From assembly GCA_022316685.1 (NCBI GenBank), contig JAKJHU010000062.1, positions 3,061,501 to 3,125,500 on the forward strand: a DNA stretch of 64,000 nucleotides. The letters run 5' to 3'. Both the position numbers and the translations under genes were made by a program. A model generated the notes under the pieces. That model saw only the letters and a list, made by a program, of their open reading frames with translations, had not been told where the DNA came from and searched no databases. Source of the DNA: Progne subis subis (taxonomy: Eukaryota; Chordata; Aves; Passeriformes; Hirundinidae). This document shows positions 1 to 11,600 of this stretch, in pieces (position 1 is the stretch's first letter; the number at the start of each line of letters is the position of its first letter).

Positions 1-3000
1 GGAATAATCCATGTGTGGGGAAGGAGGTTAAGGGAAGGAGTACCCTTAACTACACTGGATTTAAGGCAGTCCATTCCTTTCCCGTTTTTACTACACCAGT
101 TCTAATAAAAGGGAGGGAAGTGGCAACCCTTCCTGAAAAAGCACAGCAGCCTGTAGCAGTGGAGTCAGCTGTCCGAGAGAGCTCCAGAAGCAACGCCTTC
201 TTTGCTTTAGTCTTCCTCCCCACCAAAGAAACCTGCAGTTGATCCTTATGCATGGATATGAAGAAATACAAGACAGAGAAGATACTGCTGTGTGTGATGG
301 AACTCTGCCTCGTGGTTTTTGGAGAGAAGTGGGCATCAGTGGACTCTTTCCCTACCTTAGCCTCCTGAATCTTCTTGTAAGGAACAAGGGGAGCAGAAGA
401 GAGAGGGAAGTTGCCCATCTGCTTTGCTACACACTGGAGAGACAGCTACTGCTGGCCTTAGTCTTCATGGCCACAGCTCAGAGGCTGGTGGGCTTCCTTG
501 TTCTGTTTTTATTGTGACTGTTTTGACACTGGAAAATACTGCTGTGGGACAGTGGTAAGTGTGTGCTGGGGCAGGGGTGTTCCCAGGCAGCATTCCCTGG
601 TTATTAGGCCCCAAAAAGGGAGAAGCCCTTAAGTGACTGAACCACCATTAAGACTTTTCAGTGTTTTTGTTTTTTGGTTTTTTTTTTCTCTGTATTTTGT
701 TTTTGCACATTGGAAACGAAGCTTAAGACCTGCCTGGGCCCTCAGTCACTTTGACCCTTTTACGTCAATTAACTTATTTTTTTAATACTTGAAAGAAGAT
801 TCATTTTTGTATCTTTTAGGAAAAAAATGGACAAGTGATGGGTGTGTGTGCCTGCTGCATCCTACAACTTCCACTTCAAAATTACTGGACGTTGTTACCT
901 GTGGCTATTTATTGGTGTTCTTATTAATAATTTGATTGTTACACATATTTGATTGTGGAGGGAGTGTTTTAACTCTGTTAGAGAAAGACACTACTGCGGA
1001 TCAGTCCCTGCTTCACAGCAAGGGCAGCCTTTATGTACCCATGGATGCATCCTGCCCTAGGAGTTTTCCTCTATGAAAAAATCCTGTGCGCTCATGGAGT
1101 TTAAGAATCTATTTGTGTTCTTAGCATCTTTTTCTTTCACATCCCAGATTCTCTCTTTTGGACTAACAAACCTGTATTTATTTAAATTTTACATTTTTAT
1201 AACAACAAAGCCAAAACTGTGAGGTAGAAATATCCCATGTGTCTCTTTCTCCCTGAGAGCGGGGATCCTCACAGTCCTGACACAATTTCAAGGGATTTCC
1301 ATGAAAGCAAAAATAGCACATTTCCTGCTGCATCTATTGGAAGAAGCTCCTTTTGGCCCAGTTAGTGAATCTGCTGCTTCTCAGCCAGGAGGGTCCTGAC
1401 CGTAACCACCCGATAACGGATGAGCAGATACGCACTGAGCAGCTCAGCACCGTTCCCTGTGGGACGCTCCCTGGGCGAACCGTGTCCTTCACCTATCCCG
1501 CAGAGCTGAAACAGCGCCGTGCGCTGGGGATGCTCCCACCCTTCACACCATGTCCCCACAGGGTTTCCCTCCTTGGGATGCTGACCATATCCTTTTCCTG
1601 TTAAAGAGGTACCAAGGCTGCTTTGTGACGTCTCGGAGAACGTGTCCCATTCCCAAGCATATTCGTACGGCGCGCTGACTCTTCCAGCTTGAATTGACAC
1701 TGCCGGTGCGAGGCACCCCAGCAGGGCTGAACAGCCTTCAGGCTTTTGCCAGAAGCTTGCACGGTTCCTTGCTGTTGGCTCTCTGCCTCCTTCAGGGGGG
1801 GTCTGTAAGCCAAGGTCTATGATTTCAATTCACCTCTAACTTGGGAGAATGGGTAGGAGTGTCCATGGGGACTCTGAGCAGCGCTGATTGCTAACTGTGG
1901 AAGCACGTGTTTTCCACCCAGAGTGTTCTCCCTTTATTCCAACTAGTGTTTAATGCTAGGGCATTGCAAATTAAGTCCAGATACTCGTGAAAGCAAGCAG
2001 ACAGACAGGCAGCTGCAGTGCTACTTCATAACTGTGTGTGTTTAGCAAGTGGCCCCTGCCATACCAGCATCCCAGAGTGCTGGCTTTACCAACAGGATGT
2101 CCAACAAACAGAATTCCCTCCCATTTGCTGGTGCAGGGCCTGCTGCCCAAGTCAAACTGGCAAGTGGTGGTTTACAGTCTGCATTTGAGGGGCCAGTGGA
2201 AGCTGGAGTGCAGGAAGAGGGAAGAAAGTAAGTTTACTGTAAATTGTCTTGTGCAGAGAATTGACCTCAGTCCACTTTATAATGCGCTGGGTATATGGAC
2301 CACATCTAACTTGAAACAAAAGGTCATTGAATGTGAGCTGCAGAACAGAAAAAAGTCTTGAAGAAGAAATACCAGATGGTTTCTTTTCCCTTTCATGCTG
2401 GGGGACGTTGGCCAGATCTTTGCAGTGCTGAAGACTGAGATCACTTGAGGGTGTTATACCTTATTGCACAGAAAACTCAGATATTCTAACCCTAAACTCT
2501 TTGGGTTGTGCTGAAGGCCTCCACCAGCGAGAATGAAAACGCAGAGCTAACATCGCACATACAAATTGATTAAAAATACACAAAAGGGAATGTTAAAAGG
2601 CCTTTTTATATCAAAATGGTTGTAAAAGGCACAACTTATTTGCTGTTCAGTTGCACTTTAAGAATTTAACTTGCATATCAGATAATGGGTTTTTTTACTC
2701 TCGGAATATTTTTAATTCAAATTTTGTATTTTTAAAGCTGAAGAAGGCTCTTGCGAGCACAAGATTCCGTATTTGTATCAGAACCCGAGGATGTTCTAGC
2801 TCTTTGCGCTGCCCGCGCCGGCAGCAGTGACTCAGCCGCGTGCGTTCGATGACGTGTGTCCATTTCACGTGCGAGAAGAGCCAAGAGACCCCTCCGCTCC
2901 CCAGAGGTGGGCACGCAAGGGTGGCTGTCCCCAGGGGACATGGTCCTCACCCAGGGCTGGCCGCTTCGTCCCAGCAGCAGGAGGGAAGAGAGCCGAGCTT

Positions 3001-3160
3001 GGAACTTGAGCCGCGTTCCTTTTGAAATGGGCGCGCTGAGGATGGGGCAAGCACTTCAGCCCCCGACGGGGAAGGGAGGGGAACACCAGCTCCTGGAAGG
3101 AAACGCCCAGGAGGCGAAGGGAGAGGGGGAGTGAGGACTGCCAGAACAACTAATCTGCCC

Positions 3161-3183
3161 TTTTTTTTTTTTTTTTTTTTTTT
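3161..3183. repeat. Poly(T) tract, 23 bp
   Basis: Uninterrupted run of 23 T on the + strand, inside the possible upstream 3' UTR. Confidence 0.95.
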
Positions 3184-4386
3184 AAACTCTTCTGTTCCTT
3201 TTTAACCATATTCTCATTAAAAGTCACAACTGGCTGTAAAATTCTGAGCTTCAGAGAACTAATGTGTGGGGAGGTGACAAGACATTTCAGCTCCAACTTT
3301 CAGGCATATTCCTTCTTTCAGTTAACCAATACCCCCTGGTCTCACTAGGGCACGTTATGAACTGCGTTGCTGAACATATTCTAGAGCAAACCGCAAGTTT
3401 TAAAAGTCTGTCTTTCTCTCTCCGTTTCTGCATTTTCTGTAAATATTTGTTTGTGTGTAAAGGCACCAGTGGATCCTTGGGCTACCCCCACGGTCAAGAA
3501 TCTGAGTTTTGTGCAATGCCTAGGCCTCTGTTAGAACACGGTGCTTGCGTAGAGCTAGTCACCACATTTTGTGTGCACTCTGGTGGGTTTTAATATTTTT
3601 ATACATCCTAATCCTGAACGTTATGAAGTATTCTAAGTGGTCTAGACAGCATGATCTAGAGCAGCCGGCAGTTCCCTTTTGTGAGCAGCTACACCTTGTT
3701 TGGTTAACATTCTTCTAAAATGAGTTTTCCATTAAGTGTTTACACCGCACACCAGTGGATGGAGAGAGGGTGTTGCGTTGTAAAATCTCCCGTGTGCAAA
3801 TGGAAAAGCTACAATGGGAATTTCAGTTGTCACTGTCTGCAAGGAAGAGAGCTCTAAAGCATACTAAAAACCAGCCTGTATATAGTTCACTGAGAAAGAG
3901 ATCGCTGGCTGTTGACCTTTGTGAAATAACAGAGACGAGCAGCTTTCCAAGAGCTCCTGCTTTTGGATTGTTCAAGGACTGCTTGGCAAGGTACTAGGCA
4001 GGGTAGCAGGCAAAGGAGGATGCCACTGAAAGCAGGTGTGAAGGGGAGGATGCCATGTTCTGATGGCATTGCAGTCGTTTAAGTACTCTGTACCTGTGGG
4101 TGCGTGTGTGTGTGTACAGTCTAACCCAGGCAAAGGGAGCTGCTTTGGCATCTGCCCTTTTGTAAGAGCGTGAACTCTGATATTCAGATTGTTCAAGGCG
4201 TTTACGGTTGGCATGTATGGAGCGTTAACAGAAAAGCGAATACCCTACCTGTACAAAACCAACTCTGTTCCAGCCTGTTTTCTTCTATTTGGTTGTGTTT
4301 TATCGTTTGTTTTTTTTTATGCACACTTGCTTCATTGGTGTTGAGATTTTAGCACCTCAGATGGCCAACTGAACTAAAAAAAAAAA

Positions 4387-4392
4387 AATAAA
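4387..4392 (+). terminator. Poly(A) signal AATAAA, + strand
   Basis: Canonical AATAAA at the end of an A run, followed within 20-40 bases by T-rich then GT-rich sequence (TTTTTTGTTGGTGG), the expected downstream element. Cleavage would fall near 4405-4415. It would end a + strand transcript coming from the left of the window. Confidence 0.5.
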
Positions 4393-4415
4393 GTCATTAA
4401 TTATTTTTTCTTTTT

Positions 4416-7179
4416 TGTTGGTGGCGCTATTGTTTCTTTCCTCTGTTGTCACTTACTTGGTTGATGATTGGCAAGGAGTTGATCTAGAGATAAATCTATG
4501 TGTTGAAGGGCTTGGCTTCAATTTCTCTTTTGCTGGCTCACTCTCAGCCACTCAGAATTATCTGATGCAAAGAAATCAATGATACACCCCCAGTACATGT
4601 ACATATTCTACATTGTTTCTTCAGATTCTCAGTGGAGTTACTGTAAATAGCCAAGAAGGGATGAAGGTAATATAAACTGGGTTGTAGAAACTAGCATTTC
4701 ATTTTTGTAGCTGAAGCTCACTTCCTCAGCCTGCAGTACTAGCCTGCACATCTGATGCTGGTGTAGCAGCATTCAGTAAAATAAGGGGGGAATTGCATTA
4801 ATGTCTTTATGATGCCTGTTAATTTTATTTTATTTTTTTTAAGAAGGAGAAGTTTCTTACAGGATGTTTGGGGGGAATTCCCAGCCGGGGAAGTCCCAAA
4901 ACAATGTGTTTTGTTTTCTTGCCCACTCAACCAAAAACAAAGGATGAACCCTGGTGTTCCTATGGTGGTGTGATGAATGGAAGCCTATCACTGCAGCAGG
5001 AGGGATGACAGGCCTGGGATTTCCCCTTCCCTGGAGGCTGAGTTAGCAGGCTGTGTTAGCAGGCTGTGTTGCAGGTGGCAGCAATGACAGCGCTGTGCAG
5101 CTCAGTAGGGCAGCAGCTCATTGAGTAAGCTTCAAACCTTACAGTTCTTCCTGTTCTCGTGGTCTCTCGCTCCCAAATACTAGTGGGGATAAAAATAGCA
5201 CTGGGAGAAAGCTGAGGTTATCCAGGGATGGGGGATTTCTCTGCTGTGGCCGGTCCACAAGGGTTTCTCACTTGATGCCAGAAGAAAAATGAATGTCTGG
5301 AAAATGACTGTTGGACTCTGGGACGCAGAAGGTTGGCTCGCATCCATAGCTTAGGAGACCGGTCTGGCAACACCTCATCGTGGCTTTGTAAATTGCACCG
5401 CAAATTTGTTAGTCCTCAATCCCAATTAGGAACAAAGACATTCTGCTGTTTCATAAACATGTGGATGGAACAACGGGTCTAGAAAGAACTTTATCTGTTG
5501 CTAGCTTGGGCAAAATCTACGCTGTCCCTCCAAGCTGAGTGCTCCTGCACAGATTAGCTACACGTGCCTAAGAAATTGCACCCGAAAAAGACCCTCTGAC
5601 AAATAAACCCCATCCCAGGAGTCCAGCCTGGTGGCAGCTGCTGCTTTCCTTTTCCCTTGGTAATGAGAGTAGCCTTCAGAAGCCCTTTCCAGAGGTGGCA
5701 TTCCATGCCCACCCTGCGTCGTTCCCCTTGGCACAGAGCCACAGCCCCACCCTGGCTCTTTGCCTGGCACTGGGAGGTAAGGAACAGCACAGGAGTTACC
5801 GAGGTGGGAGGGTCAATGTTCCCTTGGCTCTCGGGAGCGCAGGAGGAAGGAAGGTAGTCCGTGGGTTCATTAAGAAGAGTGCAGAGCCTCTTTCTGGCAG
5901 CAGCAGATATATTTTATCTTGTACAGGCCCTCCTGGCTGTACTCGGCTTGGCTAAAGACAATGAATGTAACTTGTCAGGAAAAATAACTAAGGGTAGGTC
6001 ATGCCTACGACCCCCTGCCATTCTGGCTTCCCTCATGTTTTATAGGGTTTTTTTGAAAACTCCTCACCATCGCTGCTGTTACATTAGCAATTGCATTTTC
6101 AAGTCCTCCACATTATAGAATGCAAGCCTAATCCTGTAAGGATTCTACCTGGGCGCACATCTCTTAAGAATTCCAACAGGCCCTGAGTAAATCCTGCTTT
6201 AAATCCTAAGCCTCAGCAGCAATGGAGCAGTTACCAGGAAAAGGACTCCACAGGTGGCAATAGGGTGAAAGCAACAGTGTTGGCATGTGGCTGCATCTCC
6301 TCCTGGATCCACAGGGAAGAGGGAGCCTCATACTTCATTTTATAGATGAGGGATATGATGAAGAGTTGCCTCCTTCCTTTGCCTGTATCCTTTTACACAG
6401 CACTCAAAATAACGAACAAAAGAGCCCCTGCTCCAGAAACCAGCTCTGGAAAATGTGCTATTTTGCCTTGGCACCTTGGGAACAATGTGAATGCCCGTGG
6501 ATACCAGAAAAGTGGATAAACTAGTATTTCCTAACCTGCTGAGTTAGTGTGCGGTGCTTTTCTGCATGTCTGAGGTACAGGAATCACGTGGTTTTCTGTA
6601 AGCAAAAGATAACATCTCCTTTTTATATCACATGTTGATACAAATATGTAATCCATGTCACTTAGATAACAGAAACAAAAAGATATAAAAAAACCCACAG
6701 TGATTTCTCAAAAAAAACCCCAAAAATAAAACAACAACATTTTGGGCAGAAGGGAGAGAGTGGGACAGTGCTACTTGGGGCAGTGCTGACTTTGCAGAGC
6801 AAAGCTAAACAGTTTGAGGAAACAGAAACTTCTCTTCAGTTCCTTGAAATTTATGTATTTGCGTGTATTTTTTTGCCCCATTCCCAGCAGGAAGCCGTGC
6901 GGTGGGTTGACCAGCATGACTCAAACCTGACTCAGGATTGGTTCAGTCTGTTTTGTAGAATCCCAGAAACTTTAAAAACCGCAGGTAAGGTCAGGCAACC
7001 CAAAGCCTGAGCGTGGCACTGGCACCGTGACTCGGCACGTTAGGAAGGAAAATGTGGCAAGAAGGACACCTGTACTGAATACCAGGTAAGTGTGGCTCTA
7101 AACAGAGCTATATTGACGTGTAAGGCTGCATTAAATAGGAATTAGTTGAAGCAAGGCTGTTTTAGTACACTTGAAAGGA
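4416..7179. other. Intergenic stretch, no gene seen
   Basis: No exon-like frames, splice patterns or known repeats are recognised. The only structure noted is a short 13-bp direct duplication at 5042-5067. It separates the presumed end of the upstream gene from the BID CpG island. Confidence 0.5.
5042..5067. repeat. 13-bp tandem duplication
   Basis: Unit GTTAGCAGGCTGT occurs twice head to tail, followed by a degenerate partial third copy. Confidence 0.9.
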
Positions 7180-7463
7180 GGCTGTAGCAAGGTGGGGGCT
7201 GGCCTCTTCTCCCAGGCAACAAGTGACAGAGCACAAAGTCCTAAACTGCACCAGGGGAGGAATTTCTTCACAGCAAGGTGATTAGACATTGGAATGGGCT
7301 GTCGGGGGAGGTGGTGGTGTCACCGTCCCTCCAGGTGTTTAAGCAAAGGCTGGGTGTGGCACTCGGTGCCATGGTCTGGGTGACATCGGTGGTGTTCGGT
7401 CACAGGCTGGAGCCGATGATCTCAGAGGTCTTTTCCAACCTAACTGGTTCTGTGATTCTGTGA
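7180..7463 (+). mobile_element. CR1 LINE 3' fragment, + orientation
   Basis: Shows the typical avian CR1 3' end: a segment around 'ggaatgggctg..gggaggtggtgg' at 7290-7320, then 'ccctccaggtgttta' at 7326-7340, then 'gaggtcttttccaacct' and the terminal ATTCTGTGA. CR1 copies are usually 5'-truncated, and this copy keeps only roughly the last 280 bp. No intact reverse transcriptase frame remains. It lies just upstream of the BID CpG island. Confidence 0.9.
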
Positions 7464-7529
7464 ATTTAAGCCGATAAAACGATCTGAAACAAAACCCGCA
7501 TTTATTTGGCAGGGATAGGAGGGGCTATA

Positions 7530-8650
7530 GATGTGTTACGAGGAGCCTTTGGCCAGGTCGGGACCTATCAGAATTCCAGAGCGAGGATCTGTTCTGGGCC
7601 TCGTATCGGGGGCATCCCGAGGCGATTCCCGAGGCCGGGCGGAGCCCGAGGCGCGGGGAAATTCCCGGGGCGATTTCCGAGCCCTCACGCCCTCAGCCCG
7701 TGCGGCCGTTGGGCCGGGCCGGCGGCGGGCGCGTGCCGCGCGTTCCCGCCCGCGGGGCGGGGCCGCGCCCAGAGAGCGCTCAAATACCGAGCGACGAGCG
7801 CGGCCCGGCCGGCGCAGCGCTGCAGCCCCGCGGTCCCGGAGCCCCGGTGAGTGTTGCCCGCGCTTCCCCGGCTGCGGGAGCGGCTCCGCGGGATCACCGC
7901 GTCGGGCGGGCAGCTGGCGGGGTGTGCACGGGCGGCGTCCCGGGCGCGCCCCGAGGCTCGGTGCTGCGCGGGCCCGCCGCGCTGTGGGGCCCGCTGGCTC
8001 CCGGGCCGGAGGCGCCGGCTGCAGCTCGCAGCCCCCCAAGCCTGGGGGGGTGAAGTGGCCCCGCGGGAGTCCGTGTGCGCGTTCTGTTTGCTCTTCTGGG
8101 TGCTGGAAACTCCTCCGTCTCCCGGCCGCTCTCCCGGTTCTTTTCTGCCCGCCGAATCCGGCCTCGCGTTTCAGCCGTGCGGGCTGTTCGTTCATTCGCT
8201 CTGTTTCCTGCTCTGTCGCTGTCCCGCTCGTCCCTCCTCGCCCGTGCTGGGAGTGACTCCCCCGCTGTGCCACCGGCTCCGGCCCCTCTGCCGCTTCCCC
8301 CGGCGGGATCGAGCCGCTCCGCCTCCCCCTGGCCCCTGCCGCTATCGCGAACCGGCCTCCCTCCCGCTCAGCTTCAGGTGTTTCATAAACCCACAGAAAG
8401 TCCTCTTTGCCTTTGGGCTGCGCGGCGAAGCGCAGCATCTCGCCCTGCGTTTCTGGAGTTTTCAGACGCGGGCGGGATTGGGCGGGCAGAGAGAGAAAGG
8501 AATTAATTCTGTAGCGGCGATTCCGGAGGGACGCACGCTGCCCTCAGCCTTCGAGCAACAGAGGGATGCGGGAGTGGCAGCTCCGGAAAGAAAGCAAGAC
8601 AAGGGTTTCCTTGCTAATAATAGTGCTAGCGTTTTGAGGAAGAGCAGGTG
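7530..8650 (+). promoter_or_regulatory. CpG island, probable BID promoter and first exon region
   Basis: Very GC-rich and CpG-dense DNA, densest at 7600-8050, in an otherwise CpG-poor neighbourhood. It contains a splice-donor-like CCCG|GTGAGT at 7846/7847 suitable for a non-coding first exon on the + strand. BID is the next gene downstream on that strand. No TATA box is evident, which is usual for such promoters. Long open frames on both strands here reflect a lack of AT-rich stop codons, not coding. Confidence 0.75.
7790..7846 (+). other. BID: Candidate non-coding exon 1 of BID
   Basis: The donor CCCG|GTGAGT at 7846/7847 lies inside the CpG island, and exon 2 of BID (20116) begins with a good acceptor and carries the start codon. 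A 5' non-coding exon must therefore exist upstream. The 5' limit given is a guess; the transcription start cannot be read from sequence. Other donors in the island could also be used. Confidence 0.45.
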
Positions 8651-11600
8651 ACTGATACAGATGAGTCAGTTCAGAGGGAGCTTTTCTTTGTTTCCCGTGA
8701 CACGCGGGGCCTGTTGGATTCAGGGTAATTGAAGACTGGAACAGGAGACTGAGTAATGTGTGAAGTGAAGGGAACGGAGTGAGCAGGTCTCCTTCCTTAG
8801 AAGAGCGTTTCTGTGAGTTACATGCTCTGCCCGTGGTCTCTGTGCCTTGGAGTGACAGTGGCTCTGAAACTGGTGGGTTTGGCGGGTTGAGGGGGGATGT
8901 TCTTGTCTTCTTTTAAAAGGCAATATTTTGTAGCTTTAAAAATATATATATATATATATATATATAGGACCTCAGAGTTATCTAAATCACTAAAGTGTTC
9001 ATTCATAAAGTCAATGCTTATTTCAGAAATGGAGAACTTTATATCTCTTGGAGCATCTGGGCTGTAATCTTGTCATGGCATACTTGTTATCTGTTCAAAA
9101 CGGTTAAAGTGTTTGGTGGAGGAAGGAGCAAAGTGGTTCCCCGACAGGAAATTATTTTTGAAGGTTTTGTTTTGGCTTGGTTTTTTTTTTTTTGGTAAAG
9201 GACTTTTTGTAAAAGTCCACCTGTGGGGAAGAGTGGTTTTTGTTCTGTTATAACTTTTTGTCGCTAATCAGACTGAAACTGTTTTCACCTGCCTGTGGAA
9301 GCATAACATCTTAAAGGGTGTTATTTAAAAAGAAGGGGTTTTCTGTGTGGGTTGGTTTTTTTTCCCTCTCCTTTGCAACCTCTTTACATGAGTTTAATGC
9401 TGTTCAGCGTCTTCTTTAGGATAATTTTGCAACAGGTGTTTCTGGAGATCTCTTCCCTGCTACTGATGTTACACAAAAACACAGGGGGAATGCATTGTAT
9501 AAAAAAGTAGCATTCTGGCACCCTGTTAATTGCTTGGATTTCTGCAGCCTGTCTCTTATCTTTCATTAGAGGTAAGTGGCAGGGCTTGGGGACCTGCTGA
9601 GGCAAAACCCTTCCATCGTGCGTGTGCAGAGTGTAACAGGTGATGGTAAAACCTTGTGGACAGGCTGCCCTGTACCAAGGAAGGCTGGTGTGAAAAACCT
9701 CCCCTTCTGATTTGTCAGTGCCTTCTTGTTTGCATCTGGTGACATTTGCTGAATTTAGGAAGAAAAAAATGTGACCAATTTTTGCTTAGGTGGTTTTGTT
9801 GGGTTCCTGCCCTCCCAAATTCTTCAAACCAGATTAGGCCAGCTGAGACTGCGAGTTCAGCTCAGAACCTCCCTGAGCACAGGCAGCAGAGCAGTGTACA
9901 ACACTGCACCAGGGCTGCCTGTGCCAGCCTGCAGTCTGTGCTCCTGGGATTTGGACATGCCTGAACCCAGAACCAGGGCTCTACACCTCTGCATAATGTG
10001 AGGGCCTTGTTAAGGAGCTCAGTGTGGCTTTTTATTTCTGTTAGATCCTAAACCAGTAAGAACTGTGATATATAATTAGAGAATTATATGGGGGGAGGGT
10101 ATTCACTGAACACTCTCACCTGGGGTCGTTTATGCCATGTTTCCCTATATTGTGTTTTTCCTGTGTAACAGGATGACAGGAGTCATCCACACTCCACAGG
10201 AGTCTGAGGAGCTGACAGATCAAACAGGGTTTGTTTGGTTTTTTTTCTGTAATAGAATGAAAATGTAGAAGCAGGCAGACACATAAATCTAGTGGCTGTC
10301 ACCTTTGGAGACCTTCCTGGAGCAGCCTGGAAATCATCGGATGGGGGAGAAGGGAGTGTCTCTACTAACTCTGACCGGGTTTCTGTGCCTGCTGCAGGGA
10401 CTGCTGGTGTGACTGTGGAGGAGCAGCCTCGAGGTGTTGGTTCCTTGATAACGCAGCTCCTTTGGCCTCTGGATATGAACTCCCCAGCAGGGCAGAGCCA
10501 GCCGGGTCTGCGGTTTCTCTGCTGGGGGGAATTGTGTGCAGATGGGCAGGTTTCATTTTCACTGCTTAACAGTTCCTGGATGAGTGAAAGAGCAGAATTT
10601 AGTAGCGACTTTGGGTCGGTTTTTGGGGTTGTTTTTTTCTCAAGGAGTCGCCTTCTCCTTTTTCTCTTGTTGTGCTGTGGCTTTTTGTCTGTGTCATATT
10701 ACAGACTTTGGGGGCTGGAATTACCTGCATATCTGTGTGCTGTGCAAAGCCAAGTACGTGAAAGTATTTCTAATTAGTGAACGGGGCCCGTGGCTTAGCC
10801 AAAGGTGCAAAACTCTTGGAAGTCTGAGCCCATTTTAGTTTTGGATGGCTTTGCTTGGCATTGGAGGAGGTTTGCAGGGGCTGAGTTTAGCTTTAGTGAA
10901 AGTTTATCAGTTACGATTACGGTATGTGTGTAGGTGGTCACTTCCTCAGAGGTTTTACAAGTCTGATTTTTTTTGACCCAGACAAGATAGGAAGGATATA
11001 GGGAAATGAGGGGTAAAATGTAGAAAGAAATGTTGGGTCACGCAGTGTCCAATGTCATTCTTTAGGTTTGACAGCAATCTGTTAAGCTTCTGTGATTGCC
11101 TTGATTTGTACAGGGTGTGTGTAGTGAGCCTTGTCCTGACGTCCTGCTGTTACCCCATCCATACTGGGAAGAGAACAGGGCTCTGGTGTAGATTAGGCAC
11201 CTCCTTGCACCTGGCTGACAGGCAGGAATTGCCTCCTGGGTGCTTTCTGAAGCAGTTGCTCAGTGCAGAGCTGTGTTGGTGTCTCCTTCACACCCTCCTT
11301 GGCAAACAGCTGCTCCAAGAATCCTTCAGCCCCCTCCCCTTGAGAAGCCCCATGGCTGGGAGTGTTGTTAGCACTGCCTTGGGCACTTGGTGACTTCTCT
11401 TGATCCAGTCTGCTGCTTTCCCTGTCTCTGCACCCCTTGGCACAGCTTGGAGGTGCAGCTTGGCCCTGGTGGGCTTTGGCTGGACTGGCCTTGCTGGCCA
11501 ACGTGAGGAAAGGGCTGGACCCCTTCATGCACTATGGGAATTCTGCTCTTTCTCCCATGAGAGGACAGTGTCATTGTGGCTTTAAACTCCTCCTACCTCA

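Larger units (their letters stand above)
1..4415 (+). other. Probable 3' UTR of an upstream + strand gene (MICAL3 by synteny only)
   Basis: No recognisable protein or convincing exon lies here; the short open frames look random. The stretch is AT-leaning, unique-looking sequence that ends at a good + strand poly(A) signal (4387-4392) followed by a T- and GT-rich segment, as expected for a long terminal exon. It contains UTR-type elements: an AU-rich run TATTTATTTA at 1175-1184 and a Pumilio-type TGTAAATA at 3438-3445. In human, MICAL3 lies upstream of BID on the same strand, which fits a + strand gene ending here. No MICAL3 coding sequence is visible, so the gene name is synteny-based inference. 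It could also be ordinary intergenic DNA. Confidence 0.35.

Noticed and set aside
540..570. Donor-like GTAAGT at about position 555
   Set aside because: No matching upstream coding frame or downstream acceptor could be supported; isolated donor-like words are common.
7536..8651. Long open frames on both strands (up to 300 codons) in the CpG island
   Set aside because: Overlapping frames on both strands, rich in Arg, Gly, Pro and Ala, arise because GC-rich DNA lacks stop codons. No domain is recognised and the region behaves as a promoter.
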